From the NCBI RefSeq assembly GCF_003726095.1, contig NZ_CP026031.1, positions 868,001-932,000 on the forward strand: 64,000 nucleotides of DNA, written 5' to 3'. The DNA is from Niallia circulans. Its GTDB lineage: Bacteria; Bacillota; Bacilli; Bacillales; Cytobacillaceae. Each line of letters starts with the position of its first letter. The first letter of the stretch is position 1. The notes below the pieces were generated by a model that saw nothing but the letters and a program-made list of their open reading frames with translations, did no database searches and was not told where the DNA came from. Shown piece after piece: positions 1 to 8,917 of this stretch. A program made the translations under genes and the position numbers.

Positions 1-1561
1 AGATCTTGTCCAGCTAAAAAAATCGTTACAACAAGTACCGATTATTCAGCAAATTGTTGCATTGTTTGGTTCAAAGGAAGCTATAAAATTGGCTGAAGAC
101 CTAGATCCTTGTGAAGATATCACTGATTTACTGGAGCGAGCTATTGTTGAAAATCCACCGTTGTCTATTAAAGAAGGAAATATTATTTTAGACGGCTACC
201 ATCCTGAATTAGACAGTTACCGCGATGCAAGTCGAAACGGCAAAACATGGATTGCTCAGCTAGAAAGAGAAGAACGGGAAAAAACAGGCATTAAATCGCT
301 GAAAATCGGCTATAATCGTGTATTCGGCTACTATATAGAAGTAACAAGAGCAAACGTCCATCTTTTACAAGAAGGACAGTATGAGCGTAAACAAACCCTT
401 GCTAATGCGGAGCGTTATATCACGCCAGAATTAAAAGAAAAAGAAAGTCTAATTCTGCAAGCTGAAGAAAAAATGGTTGAATTAGAATACGAGATTTTTA
501 CAACCATCCGGGAGACCATTAAAGAGTATATTCCACGCTTACAAAACCTTGCAAAAACTGTAAGCACACTAGATGTGCTCCAATGTTTCGCAACAGTAAG
601 TGAGGACCGCCGCTATGTGAAGCCTGTCTTTTCAAATGATCGTACGCTCTCTGTCAAAAATGGCCGACACCCTGTAGTAGAAAAGGTAATGAACGCGCAA
701 AGCTATGTAGCAAATGACTGCACCATGCATAAAGATAGAGAATTGCTGTTAATTACTGGACCAAATATGTCTGGTAAAAGTACGTATATGCGCCAAATTG
801 CCTTAACAAGCATTTTAGCGCAAATCGGCTGCTTTGTACCAGCAGATGATGCAGTGCTGCCGTTATTTGACCAAGTATTTACGAGAATAGGAGCGGCAGA
901 TGATCTTATTTCTGGCCAAAGTACGTTTATGGTGGAGATGCTGGAAGCAAGAAACGCACTCCTGCATGCTACTAATAATAGTTTAATTTTATTCGATGAA
1001 ATTGGTCGGGGCACAAGCACATATGATGGAATGGCACTGGCCCAAGCGATTATCGAGTACATTCATCATGAAGTTGGCGCAAAGACTTTATTCTCTACTC
1101 ACTATCATGAGCTGACTGTGCTTGCAGACGAACTTCCATCATTAAGCAATGTTCACGTCAGTGCAATGGAGCAAAACGGAAAAGTTGTTTTCCTGCATAA
1201 AATAAAAGAGGGCGCAGCAGACAAGAGTTACGGGATTCACGTTGCACAGCTTGCTGAATTGCCAGAAGCATTGATTGAACGAGCACAAGAGCTATTAACA
1301 AGCCTTGAGCAAAAGGATCAATTTGCTGGAGAAACAGCAGTGGCAGTAATCGAAAAACCGGTTGTGAAAGCTGAAATAGCCGAAGAAGAGGCACAATTAT
1401 CCTTCTTTGAAACAGAAGAGAAAAAACCGCAAAAGGCGATTTCTACGAAAGAAAAGCAAATCGTCAATAAACTAAAAGACTTAGATATATTAGAAATGAC
1501 GCCAATGCAGGCATTAAATACATTATATGAACTTCATAAAAAAGTCCGAAATGATCGATAA
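1..1561 (+). CDS. mutS: DNA mismatch repair protein MutS (5'-truncated)
   Basis: MutS recognises mismatches and small loops and recruits MutL. The frame is open from base 2 with no start codon, so the 5' part lies outside the window; about 520 C-terminal residues remain. Visible parts are the lever/clamp region ([12 protein letters not shown]), the ABC-type ATPase with Walker A ([13 protein letters not shown]), the Walker B region ([16 protein letters not shown]) and the helix-turn-helix dimerisation tail. The tail before the C-terminal helix is acidic and variable, as usual. mutL follows on the same strand after a 330-bp gap filled with a tandem repeat, an unusually long gap for this gene pair. 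Confidence 0.97.
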   Translation, partial: DLVQLKKSLQQVPIIQQIVALFGSKEAIKLAEDLDPCEDITDLLERAIVENPPLSIKEGNIILDGYHPELDSYRDASRNGKTWIAQLEREEREKTGIKSLKIGYNRVFGYYIEVTRANVHLLQEGQYERKQTLANAERYITPELKEKESLILQAEEKMVELEYEIFTTIRETIKEYIPRLQNLAKTVSTLDVLQCFATVSEDRRYVKPVFSNDRTLSVKNGRHPVVEKVMNAQSYVANDCTMHKDRELLLITGPNMSGKSTYMRQIALTSILAQIGCFVPADDAVLPLFDQVFTRIGAADDLISGQSTFMVEMLEARNALLHATNNSLILFDEIGRGTSTYDGMALAQAIIEYIHHEVGAKTLFSTHYHELTVLADELPSLSNVHVSAMEQNGKVVFLHKIKEGAADKSYGIHVAQLAELPEALIERAQELLTSLEQKDQFAGETAVAVIEKPVVKAEIAEEEAQLSFFETEEKKPQKAISTKEKQIVNKLKDLDILEMTPMQALNTLYELHKKVRNDR

Positions 1562-1580
1562 AGTGGGTTAGGGTGATAGA

Positions 1581-1810
1581 GTGTAAAGTCAGTGGTATGA
1601 ACGCATAGAAATGGAAATACGTTGGGGAAAATGGTGTTCATAAGGAGAATGAAAGCCGAAAAATCGAGGAACATTGGAAAAAGTGGTGTTCATAAAGAGA
1701 GTGAAAGCCATGAAACCAAGGAACGTTGGAAAAAACGGTGTTCATAAGCAGGATGAAAGCCGAAACACCAAGAAGCGCTAGAAAAAACGGTGTTCATAGG
1801 CAAGAAGATA
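1581..1810. repeat. 52-bp tandem repeat between mutS and mutL
   Basis: The octamer GGTGTTCA occurs at 1633, 1685, 1737 and 1789, exactly 52 bp apart each time. Around it each unit carries GAAAGCC, a variable AAxCxAGGAA stretch and a run of A before the next GGTGTTCA. Units differ by several substitutions but the period is kept. A more diverged copy may precede the first clear one. 52 is not a multiple of 3 and no unit has a ribosome binding site, so this is non-coding. It fills most of the 330 bp between mutS and mutL. Confidence 0.85.
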
Positions 1811-1891
1811 GCTACAAATTCGACCATTTCAGCTGATACACTGCCCAACACATGAAAACAGAAAAAAGTAAGAAAGAAAAGAGGAGAAAAA

Positions 1892-3808
1892 ATGGCAAAG
1901 ATTATTCAACTGGATGATGCACTTTCGAATAAAATTGCTGCAGGTGAAGTTGTTGAGCGGCCAGCCTCTGTTGTAAAAGAATTAGTAGAAAATAGTATCG
2001 ATGCAAAAAGTACTTCAATTGAAATTTTTATCGAAGAAGCTGGTTTACAAAGCATTCGTATTCTTGATAATGGACAAGGAATTGACGAAGAGGATGTTTT
2101 AACTGCTTTTTCCAGACATGCAACAAGTAAAATAAAAGACGAAAATGACTTATTTCGAATCCGTACCCTTGGATTTAGAGGCGAGGCACTACCGAGTATT
2201 GCCTCTGTCTCTCAAGTCACCTTGACCACTTCTACCGGAGAAAAAGGGACAACAGTAGAGCTTAAAGGCGGACATTTAGTGAAACAGGAAGGAGCGCCGG
2301 GAAGAAGGGGAACAGAGATCATTGTCAGCGATTTGTTCTTCAATACGCCAGCAAGATTGAAATATATGAAATCGATTCATACAGAGCTAGGTAATATTAC
2401 CGATATCGTCAACCGCCTTGCCCTTGCGCATCCTGATATTAGTTTTCGCTTAGTGCATAACGACCGCAAGCTCCTTCATACAAATGGTAATGGGGATGTA
2501 AGACAAGTACTTGCGGGTATTTATGGCTTAAATATAGCCAAAAAAATGATACCAATTTCAGCAAGTACTCTTGATTTTAAACTAAGCGGCTATATGGCGC
2601 TGCCAGAAATTACGCGGGCATCACGGAACTATATTTCCACAATGATTAATGGCCGCTTTATTAAGAACTATTCTCTTGTCCGCAGTATTCAGGAAGGCTA
2701 TCATACGTTATTGCCTATTGGCAGATATCCGATTGTTCTTTTAAATGTTGAAATGGATCCAATCCTTGTTGATGTTAACGTTCATCCATCGAAAATGGAA
2801 GTGCGCTTTAGCAAAGAACAAGAATTATACGAACTTGTCAGTAATACGATTAAATCGGCATTTAAGAAAAAGGAGCTTATTCCAGCAGGACTTATCCGCG
2901 AGAAAAAGCCAGCTCCGAAAGAAGAGCAAGCGGCCTTTAGCTTTGATACGATTCGCGAATCGGCAATGCCAGTATCTGTTCCCAAAATGGAGCCTACTTT
3001 TTCCAATCCAACAACAGAACAGGTAGAAAAGCCGAGTTGGAGCGAACCTCTTGAAGACACACCAAGCAGTTGGCCATCTGGAGAAAGTGAAGAAGAATCA
3101 ACCATAACAGATGGCACAGCCTTTTTCTTTGGACAGGAAGGGAATAGTAGTATCCCTCCTGCAACAGAAGAAGAGATAGAGGAAACATGGGAAGAGGAAG
3201 AAATAGCTGACGTGGCAGAGGGTCCGAGAGTTCCGCCCCTTTATCCAATTGGGCAAATGCATGGAACTTATATTTTTGCACAAAACGAAAGAGGCCTATA
3301 TATTATCGACCAGCATGCAGCTCAAGAACGAATCAAATACGAATTTTTCCGGGAAAAGGTTGGCGAAGTCCATAAGGAATTACAAGAAATGCTTATCCCA
3401 TTAACATTAGATTATTCCTTAGATGAATGGATGAAAATAGAAGAAAATAAAGCTGAGCTCGAAAAAGTCGGCGTATTTCTCGAACCATTTGGCCAGCAAA
3501 GCTACTTAGTACGCTCCCATCCACAATGGTTCCCTAAAGGAGAAGAAAAAGAAACAATCGAAGAAATGATTGAACAAGTACTCTCGATGCGAAAAGTAGA
3601 TATCAAGCTTTTACGAGAAGAAGCTGCCATCATGATGAGCTGCAAGGGATCCATTAAAGCAAATCGCCATTTGCGAAATGATGAGATTCAAAGTTTATTG
3701 GACGAACTTCGAACAACATCCGATCCATTTACCTGTCCGCATGGTAGACCGATTATTGTGCATTATTCTACTTATGAAATGGAGAAAATGTTTAAGCGTG
3801 TGATGTAA
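1892..3808 (+). CDS. mutL: DNA mismatch repair protein MutL
   Basis: MutL couples mismatch recognition by MutS to strand incision. The 638 residues show an N-terminal GHKL ATPase (LVENSIDA near residue 31, [10 protein letters not shown] near 93), a transducer domain, a low-complexity acidic linker (about 340-440) and a C-terminal dimerisation/endonuclease domain. The endonuclease motif DQHA-x2-E-x4-E is intact ([12 protein letters not shown]), and CPHGRP is present near the C-terminus. This fits the nicking MutL of bacteria that lack MutH. The ATG is preceded by GAGGAG at 1880. No terminator is seen directly after the stop codon. Confidence 0.97.
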   Translation: MAKIIQLDDALSNKIAAGEVVERPASVVKELVENSIDAKSTSIEIFIEEAGLQSIRILDNGQGIDEEDVLTAFSRHATSKIKDENDLFRIRTLGFRGEALPSIASVSQVTLTTSTGEKGTTVELKGGHLVKQEGAPGRRGTEIIVSDLFFNTPARLKYMKSIHTELGNITDIVNRLALAHPDISFRLVHNDRKLLHTNGNGDVRQVLAGIYGLNIAKKMIPISASTLDFKLSGYMALPEITRASRNYISTMINGRFIKNYSLVRSIQEGYHTLLPIGRYPIVLLNVEMDPILVDVNVHPSKMEVRFSKEQELYELVSNTIKSAFKKKELIPAGLIREKKPAPKEEQAAFSFDTIRESAMPVSVPKMEPTFSNPTTEQVEKPSWSEPLEDTPSSWPSGESEEESTITDGTAFFFGQEGNSSIPPATEEEIEETWEEEEIADVAEGPRVPPLYPIGQMHGTYIFAQNERGLYIIDQHAAQERIKYEFFREKVGEVHKELQEMLIPLTLDYSLDEWMKIEENKAELEKVGVFLEPFGQQSYLVRSHPQWFPKGEEKETIEEMIEQVLSMRKVDIKLLREEAAIMMSCKGSIKANRHLRNDEIQSLLDELRTTSDPFTCPHGRPIIVHYSTYEMEKMFKRVM

Positions 3809-4146
3809 TTATTTTGTAGAGAGGTTACAATTAATTTGACCACATTTTGATCACTTTTACTTGTCTGAGCTAAATTTAAGGAATGTTTTTGTGAGGTTTT
3901 TAACTGAGTAGTCTTGCATATTAGGTGACAGAGATTTGTTATCATAATTAGTCTAACAAAATGTTTACCTCCAAATCTTATCTTTCAGAATAAGCTATAC
4001 CAAAATCATTATCAGAAATTATAAAGCGAGAACAAATTAATAATACTATTACTGTCCCCCGCTCATTTAAGTGGGGGTTTTTTAATTTCTATGTGTATAA
4101 AATGAATAATTGTAAGTTAAACTATTCAAAAAAAGTGGTGATTGTT
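3809..4146. other. Gene-free stretch downstream of mutL
   Basis: No reading frame with a ribosome binding site was seen. The only clear element is the strong hairpin terminator at 4056-4085, about 250 bp after mutL. That distance leaves room for a short untranslated transcript, but nothing recognisable as a known RNA was found. Confidence 0.4.
4056..4085 (+). terminator. Intrinsic terminator
   Basis: CCCCCGC pairs with GTGGGGG (one G-T pair) around an 8-base loop, followed by six T residues. It is the first terminator after mutL on the plus strand. Confidence 0.8.
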
Positions 4147-4635
4147 TTGAACAAAATTATTGAAAATCTTGACATTCATGCTAAAGGGATTTGGGTTCCT
4201 ATTGTTTGGGCAGTATTATTATTAATTATGGTATTATTTATGCCAAAGGAAAAAATGAATGGGCTGCAAATTTATTGTACTTATGGCGTAATTAGTGCTA
4301 TTACCTGGATTGCCAATAGTGTATTTGCAATATATTTAGATTGGGTAAATTTTGGGAGAGGGGAATCTACTGGAATTGGGGAGCTGCTAACATACGCACT
4401 TATTCCATCATCATTAGCAATATGGTTTCTAAATAAATTGCACAGAGATAAACGTATGAAACGAACACTATTATTTGCATTATTGTCTTTGTTCATTGAG
4501 TGGACATGCCATATATCAGGATTCATGGAATATAAAGGATGGAATTTGCTTTATAGCATACCTGTATATATAATCATTTATTACTTTTTCTTACCTTTCC
4601 ACTATAGGTTAATAAAAGATATAAAAGTCAGCTGA
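4147..4635 (+). CDS. CBO0543-like integral membrane protein
   Basis: A hydrophobic protein of about 162 residues with four to five predicted membrane segments. The pattern (YGVISAITWIANSVFAI, TYALIPSSLAIWFLN, a short TM plus EWTCHISGFMEYKGW, and a final TM ending FLPFHYRLI) resembles the small CBO0543 family of Bacillaceae and Clostridia, whose function is unknown. I prefer the TTG start at 4147, because AGTGGTGA lies 5 bases before it; ATG 4102 in the same frame has no visible ribosome binding site. It stands alone between two terminators. Confidence 0.6.
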   Translation: MNKIIENLDIHAKGIWVPIVWAVLLLIMVLFMPKEKMNGLQIYCTYGVISAITWIANSVFAIYLDWVNFGRGESTGIGELLTYALIPSSLAIWFLNKLHRDKRMKRTLLFALLSLFIEWTCHISGFMEYKGWNLLYSIPVYIIIYYFFLPFHYRLIKDIKVS

Positions 4636-4655
4636 ATCTAGTATTGTGATGATAA

Positions 4656-4685
4656 GCCCTATTCTTTGGAGTAGGGTATTATTAT
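4656..4685 (+). terminator. Intrinsic terminator after the membrane protein gene
   Basis: CCCTATTC pairs with GAGTAGGG (one wobble) around a short loop, followed by a T/A-rich run. It lies about 20 bp after the stop codon. Confidence 0.65.
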
Positions 4686-4689
4686 TTGT

Positions 4690-5012
4690 GGGTTCTTTAG
4701 TGGTTTCCGATGTTATTAAGGGTTCCCAAACTATAAGGGGACCTTTAGTTGAGAAAAAAAGGTGTTTAAGGCTAGGAAATATTTAAAGAATTTAATGTGA
4801 TTGTTGCGGAATAATTATGAGAAATAGTTTTAACAGATTGCTTCATTGACAATAAGTATTTAATGGCACTACTCGTATTCTTCTTACAAAAGAGAAAAAA
4901 CAGATGATATGCAATATGGTTCAAAATTCCTATAAAATGGTCAAACTTAAAGTCGAACCTTATTTTCACTTGTGCATAAACTACAGTGAATTTAAATGGG
5001 GAGGCTAATGCC
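4690..5012. other. Gene-free stretch before the His-rich gene
   Basis: No frame with a ribosome binding site and no obvious repeat or RNA structure was seen here. It presumably holds the promoter of the His-rich gene, but no convincing box could be chosen by eye. Confidence 0.35.
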
Positions 5013-5345
5013 GTGGAAAATAATAGAGATATAATGGAATCATCTTCAAGTCATCATGAACATCACCATCATCATCATAAAAAGGATCATGATCATTATA
5101 AACACAAATTTCATCCGAAATGTCACAAGCACTTATTTGAATTTATTCAAATAGAAACAAGAGATGGTGAAGTTCACCAAGGGATTCTCCATAGTTATGA
5201 TGATGAAAACGTATACTTATTGGTAACGGGTCATAATCAAAGCGAAGATAGTCGATTAATATTTCCGTTCAGAAGATTTGGACTTTTTGCATTCCCATTC
5301 TTTGGAATAAGAAGATTCGGTCCATTTTTCCCTCTTTGGTGGTAA
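5013..5345 (+). CDS. Histidine-rich small protein with LSM/SH3-like core
   Basis: A 110-residue protein. Residues 12-35 are dominated by His with Asp and Lys, followed by HKFHPKCHKH. The middle (FEFIQIETRDGEVHQGILHSYDDENVYLLV) has the strand pattern of a small barrel seen in spore- and surface-associated Bacillus proteins. The end is aromatic and Arg-rich (FPFRRFGLFAFPFF...FFPLWW). The GTG start is chosen because GGGGAGG lies 8 bases upstream; an earlier in-frame GTG at 4986 has no such site. The His tract suggests metal binding, which is inference only. The exact family is not recognised. Confidence 0.6.
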   Translation: MENNRDIMESSSSHHEHHHHHHKKDHDHYKHKFHPKCHKHLFEFIQIETRDGEVHQGILHSYDDENVYLLVTGHNQSEDSRLIFPFRRFGLFAFPFFGIRRFGPFFPLWW

Positions 5346-5440
5346 AATTGAGTTTATAACAAATAATTATGAATATGGAGATACAATAATTGCTCGTTAT
5401 AAAGAGGGGAAGGAATGATCAGTTTCTTCCCTCACTTTCT

Positions 5441-5466
5441 CCCTGCTTATTGAGCAGGGCATTTTT
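5441..5466 (+). terminator. Intrinsic terminator
   Basis: CCCTGCT pairs perfectly with AGCAGGG around a 5-base loop, followed by CATTTTTAT. It ends the His-rich gene transcript. The sequence just before it (GAGGGGAAGG...TTCTTCCCTC) can form a second hairpin. Confidence 0.75.
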
Positions 5467-5697
5467 ATGCCAAATATTTCAGCTTTTCTAAATTATTTTA
5501 GGGTTTTATGTAAATATGAATCTTAAATTCTATTATGGTTAGCACTTCTTATTAAATGGTTAAACTAGAGTTGGAGTTTAGAAGGTTCAAAATAAGCCCA
5601 AAATATATCATCTTGGATTATTAGCTAAAAAACTACTTTTTCATCCTTAACAAAAATTTTCCTAACATAATGGAAAATCTTTGTACCCCAGCATTTG

Positions 5698-5711
5698 TGA
5701 AAACGCTTTAT
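5698..5711 (+). promoter_or_regulatory. cre-like box upstream of the PTS regulator gene
   Basis: TGAAAACGCTTTAT matches the CcpA consensus TGWAANCGNTNWCA at 12 of 14 positions, failing only at the last two bases. It lies about 40 bp before the start codon of the LicR-like gene, consistent with carbon catabolite control. Confidence 0.5.
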
Positions 5712-5748
5712 AATTAAATGAAGAATACTTATGAGGGGAGGAGAATCT

Positions 5749-7665
5749 ATGAATGCGAGGCAACAACAGATTTTAAAAGCGCTGATTTCAGAAAAGAAGC
5801 CAATTAGTGGTGAACAAATAGCCTCTATAATTCAAGTTAGCTCTCGAACAATTCGTAATGATTTAAGAGAAATTGACAATCAGTTAATGAATGCAGGAGC
5901 GAATATCGTTTCTGTTAGAAGCCGTGGTTATCAACTTGAGGTTTGTGATGAATGCAAATTCAAACAATTTATTTCTCAATTTATTGAGTTTGAAAAAAAT
6001 GTCCCAGTTGAACCAGAAGATAGGGTTCACTATTTATTGAAAAAGTTTCTATTAAGACAAAATTATTTTAAAGTAGAGGATTTGGCAGATGAATTATTTG
6101 TTAGTAAATCAACATTAAAAAATGATTTAAAGGATGTAAAAGTTATTTTACAGCAATTCAATTTGAAGCTTGCTCAAAAAGCAAAGTATGGATTGAGACT
6201 TGCAGGTTCAGAAAGAAATATTAGATTTGCAATTTCAGAGCTATTATTCCGCAGACCTTCTATTATAGAAGAAAAGTTAAAAAGACAGTCATGGCTATTG
6301 CCAGAAGATAGTATGGAATTAATTCGAGAGACAGCGCTAAGAGAACTAAAAGCATTTGATCTTAACTTATCTGATATAGCCTTACATAATTTAGTAGTAC
6401 ATATTGCTATTGCCTGCCAAAGAATAAAAAGTAAGCAGTACGTGGACAGTTTAAATGAAGTTGAAGAGAATATCCAAAATAAAAAGGAATATATCGTGTC
6501 AAAAAGAATTATCAAAAGCATGGAGAAAATGCTGAATCTGGAGTTTCCAAGAGGAGAAATAGTGTATGTAACTATGCACTTATTAGGAAACAGATTGTTA
6601 TTAAATAAAAACCAGCCAGAACTATTAAATAGTTTTAATTACAATATCATAGAAACTGTTAAACGTATGATAAGCAATGTTGAGGAACAAATGAGTCTCA
6701 ACATTGGCAATGATAAGGAGCTACTAGTTGCTATTAGCCTACATCTTAAGCCTGCACTTCATCGGGTTAAATATCAGATGAATATATATAATCCAATGTT
6801 AGAGGCAATAAAAGTTAACTATCCAATCGCATTTGAGGCTGCTATTATAGCAGGAAAGGTAATTGAGGAGGACTTCGATATTGTCATTAATGAAAATGAG
6901 ATTGGTTACATTGCACTTCATTTTGGTGCAGCAATTGAAAGATCTAAATTAAAAATAAAACCAAAAAGATGTCTAATTGTTTGTACCACTGGACATGGTA
7001 GTTCGCAATTATTACTTTATAAGATGCGTGCAAAGTTTGGTAATAAAATATCAATAATTGGTACAACCGAATTATATAACCTTTCTATGTACGAAGAAGA
7101 TGATATTGATTTTATAGTCAGTACTGTTCAATTGCCAAGCACCATCAAGATTCCTCACGTAGTAGTAAGTACACTCCTAGGGACTAGTGAACTAACAGAG
7201 GTTGAACAAATGATTGGGGATACTCAAGAATCAATTATAAATAAGTATTTAGTTGAAGAATTAATATACGCACATCTATCATGCAAAACACCTGAAGAAA
7301 TAATAACCTATCTTGGAGAGGAACTTATTAAAAAAAAGATGACTGAGGAAGGGATTGTTGAAACGATAATGGACAGAGAACAGGTAGCTTCAACAAGCTA
7401 TGGTAATCTGGTTGCAATTCCTCATCCATTAGAGGCAAAGTCCCCGCATACATTTTGGACAATCGCGACATTAGAAAAGCCAATTGATTGGGGAAAACAT
7501 AAGGTGCAGTTGGTCTGTCTTCTTCATGTAGCGGATGATAACAAAGAAGAGTTGAAACCGATGTATGATACACTATTTCGATTTATTGACGATCGTGATA
7601 TTGTTCAAAAAATTATCAATGCTCTAGATTCCTGCACCATAATGAAATTAATAAAAGAGATGTAA
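5749..7665 (+). CDS. LicR/MtlR-type PTS-regulated transcriptional activator
   Basis: A 638-residue PRD regulator that controls sugar operons through PTS phosphorylation. In order: N-terminal HTH (residues 1-60) and a second HTH-like region (about 100-140), PRD1 (conserved His near 213, 218 and 277), PRD2 (His near 332 and 391), an EIIB-like domain with Cys near 412 (CTTGHGSSQ) and a C-terminal EIIA-type domain with the IPHP histidine. The upstream ATG 5731 overlaps the ribosome binding site AGGGGAGGA, so ATG 5749 is the likely start. The lactose/cellobiose-type PTS just downstream is the obvious target. Domain order matches LicR of B. subtilis; the inducing sugar is unknown. Confidence 0.88.
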   Translation: MNARQQQILKALISEKKPISGEQIASIIQVSSRTIRNDLREIDNQLMNAGANIVSVRSRGYQLEVCDECKFKQFISQFIEFEKNVPVEPEDRVHYLLKKFLLRQNYFKVEDLADELFVSKSTLKNDLKDVKVILQQFNLKLAQKAKYGLRLAGSERNIRFAISELLFRRPSIIEEKLKRQSWLLPEDSMELIRETALRELKAFDLNLSDIALHNLVVHIAIACQRIKSKQYVDSLNEVEENIQNKKEYIVSKRIIKSMEKMLNLEFPRGEIVYVTMHLLGNRLLLNKNQPELLNSFNYNIIETVKRMISNVEEQMSLNIGNDKELLVAISLHLKPALHRVKYQMNIYNPMLEAIKVNYPIAFEAAIIAGKVIEEDFDIVINENEIGYIALHFGAAIERSKLKIKPKRCLIVCTTGHGSSQLLLYKMRAKFGNKISIIGTTELYNLSMYEEDDIDFIVSTVQLPSTIKIPHVVVSTLLGTSELTEVEQMIGDTQESIINKYLVEELIYAHLSCKTPEEIITYLGEELIKKKMTEEGIVETIMDREQVASTSYGNLVAIPHPLEAKSPHTFWTIATLEKPIDWGKHKVQLVCLLHVADDNKEELKPMYDTLFRFIDDRDIVQKIINALDSCTIMKLIKEM

Positions 7666-7730
7666 CCAATTTAACTTGGTAGGATGATTTTTAGTTTTGA
7701 TTAATTATATATGATTAAAAGGCCAATTTC

Positions 7731-7778
7731 TTTCCACTAGTAATGGAAAAACATAAACTTTAATTGGAAGCGTTTTAA
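7731..7778 (+). promoter_or_regulatory. Operator candidate and cre-like box before the PTS operon
   Basis: TTTCCA-N7-TGGAAA (7731-7749) is a perfect 6-bp inverted repeat and a candidate site for the LicR-like activator. It is followed at 7765-7778 by TGGAAGCGTTTTAA, a cre-like box with two or three mismatches. Both lie 50-95 bp before the EIIA start. Assignment is by position and symmetry only. Confidence 0.45.
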
Positions 7779-7825
7779 AATTATAGTTTAGTTAAGGAAT
7801 TAAATATGAAAAAGAAGGTGACAAC

Positions 7826-8137
7826 TTGGAAAATCAAGAGATTATTATGGGAATTATCATTTACGGAGGAAATGCTAGAAGTTGTGCCATGAGGGCAATA
7901 GTAGAAGCTAAAAATGCCCATTTTGAAGAAGCAGAAAAATTAATGGAAGAAGCAAGGGAAGAGTTAAATAAAGCCCATAGAATCCAAACAGATTTAATTC
8001 AAGCAGAGGCAAGAGGAGAAAGCTCAGAGGTATCTTTGTTAATGGTTCATGCACAGGATCACTTAATGAATGCCATGACAGTTAGAGACTTATCAATTGA
8101 AATTATTGAACTAACTAAGAAAACGATAAACTTATAG
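7826..8137 (+). CDS. licA: PTS lactose/cellobiose-family EIIA component
   Basis: A 103-residue soluble phosphocarrier of the lactose/cellobiose PTS. It transfers phosphate from HPr to EIIB. The all-helical pattern and the active-site segment LLMVHAQDHLMNAM are characteristic. The TTG start is supported by AGAAGGTG just upstream; an ATG at 7806 is in another frame. It opens an operon with two EIIB genes, EIIC and a glycoside hydrolase. The symbol is by analogy with the B. subtilis lic operon; the sugar is not known. Confidence 0.88.
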   Translation: MENQEIIMGIIIYGGNARSCAMRAIVEAKNAHFEEAEKLMEEAREELNKAHRIQTDLIQAEARGESSEVSLLMVHAQDHLMNAMTVRDLSIEIIELTKKTINL

Positions 8138-8151
8138 AAAGGGGAGAAATT

Positions 8152-8463
8152 ATGAAAAAAATCTTACTCGTCTGCGCAGCAGGAATGTCAACAAGCTTGC
8201 TTGTTAGAAAAATGGAACAAGCAGCTAAAGAAAAAAACGAAGAAATAATAATTTGTGCAACGGGACAAGGGGAGGTGAAAAAAAATATTAGAGATACTGA
8301 TATTTTACTTTTAGGCCCCCAAGTCTCCTATAAAGAAGATAGTTTTATAAAAGAATATGGTGGTGTGAAAGGAATTCCTGTAAAAGTAATTAATACAGTA
8401 GACTATGGAATGATGGATGGAAAAAAAGTTTTAGAGTGGGCTTTAAGTCTGATTAATAAATAG
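8152..8463 (+). CDS. licB: PTS lactose/cellobiose-family EIIB component (first copy)
   Basis: A 103-residue EIIB with the phosphorylatable cysteine in CAAGMSTS at residues 8-15. It passes phosphate from EIIA to the sugar during transport by EIIC. It starts 14 bp after the EIIA stop with AAAGGGGAGA upstream. A second EIIB follows 73 bp later. The two differ at many positions outside the P-loop and the GPQV and DYGM-xGKK motifs, so this is an old duplication or two distinct subunits. Confidence 0.88.
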   Translation: MKKILLVCAAGMSTSLLVRKMEQAAKEKNEEIIICATGQGEVKKNIRDTDILLLGPQVSYKEDSFIKEYGGVKGIPVKVINTVDYGMMDGKKVLEWALSLINK

Positions 8464-8536
8464 TTATCTAAAGTTACGTTTGCTTAGATACTTTATGAGT
8501 TAAGTATATTTATTAAAAATATTTGGGGGATTATAT

Positions 8537-8839
8537 ATGAGAAAAATAATTTTACTATGTTCTGCAGGTATGTCAACAAGCATTTTAACTAGAAATATGC
8601 GACAAGAAGCAGAAAAAATGAATTATAAATGTACGATTGATGCATATGCATTGTCAGAAGCGGTTAATGTTGCAAACGATGCAGATTTTATCTTACTTGG
8701 TCCTCAAGTTCGTTATCAGCTTAATACTATCGTTCAAAAGTTTCAACACTGTCCAGTTGAAGCTATTAATGCGACTGATTATGGAATGGTTAATGGAAAG
8801 AAAATCATGGAATATGTCAAAAATGTGTTAGGAGATTAG
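8537..8839 (+). CDS. PTS lactose/cellobiose-family EIIB component (second copy)
   Basis: A 100-residue EIIB with its P-loop cysteine in CSAGMSTS at residues 8-15, GPQVRYQ in the middle and DYGMVNGKK near the end. The ribosome binding site is TTGGGGGAT. Most PTS operons of this family carry one EIIB, so two in tandem suggest dual specificity, or that one copy serves another EIIC or a regulator. Which copy serves the adjacent EIIC cannot be told from sequence alone. Confidence 0.85.
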   Translation: MRKIILLCSAGMSTSILTRNMRQEAEKMNYKCTIDAYALSEAVNVANDADFILLGPQVRYQLNTIVQKFQHCPVEAINATDYGMVNGKKIMEYVKNVLGD

Positions 8840-8917
8840 GATTTTGATAAGTAAATAATATTAATTCGTTAATCTCTTCATTGAAAAGAAGAATGATCTA
8901 TTAGGGGGAGTAGTAGA

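Noticed and set aside
703..1062. Antisense frame in mutS
   Set aside because: Shadow of mutS in another frame; no ribosome binding site and no recognisable domain.
1581..1810. CRISPR array
   Set aside because: The period of 52 bp has no constant repeat plus variable spacer pattern; units are similar over their whole length and no cas genes are near.
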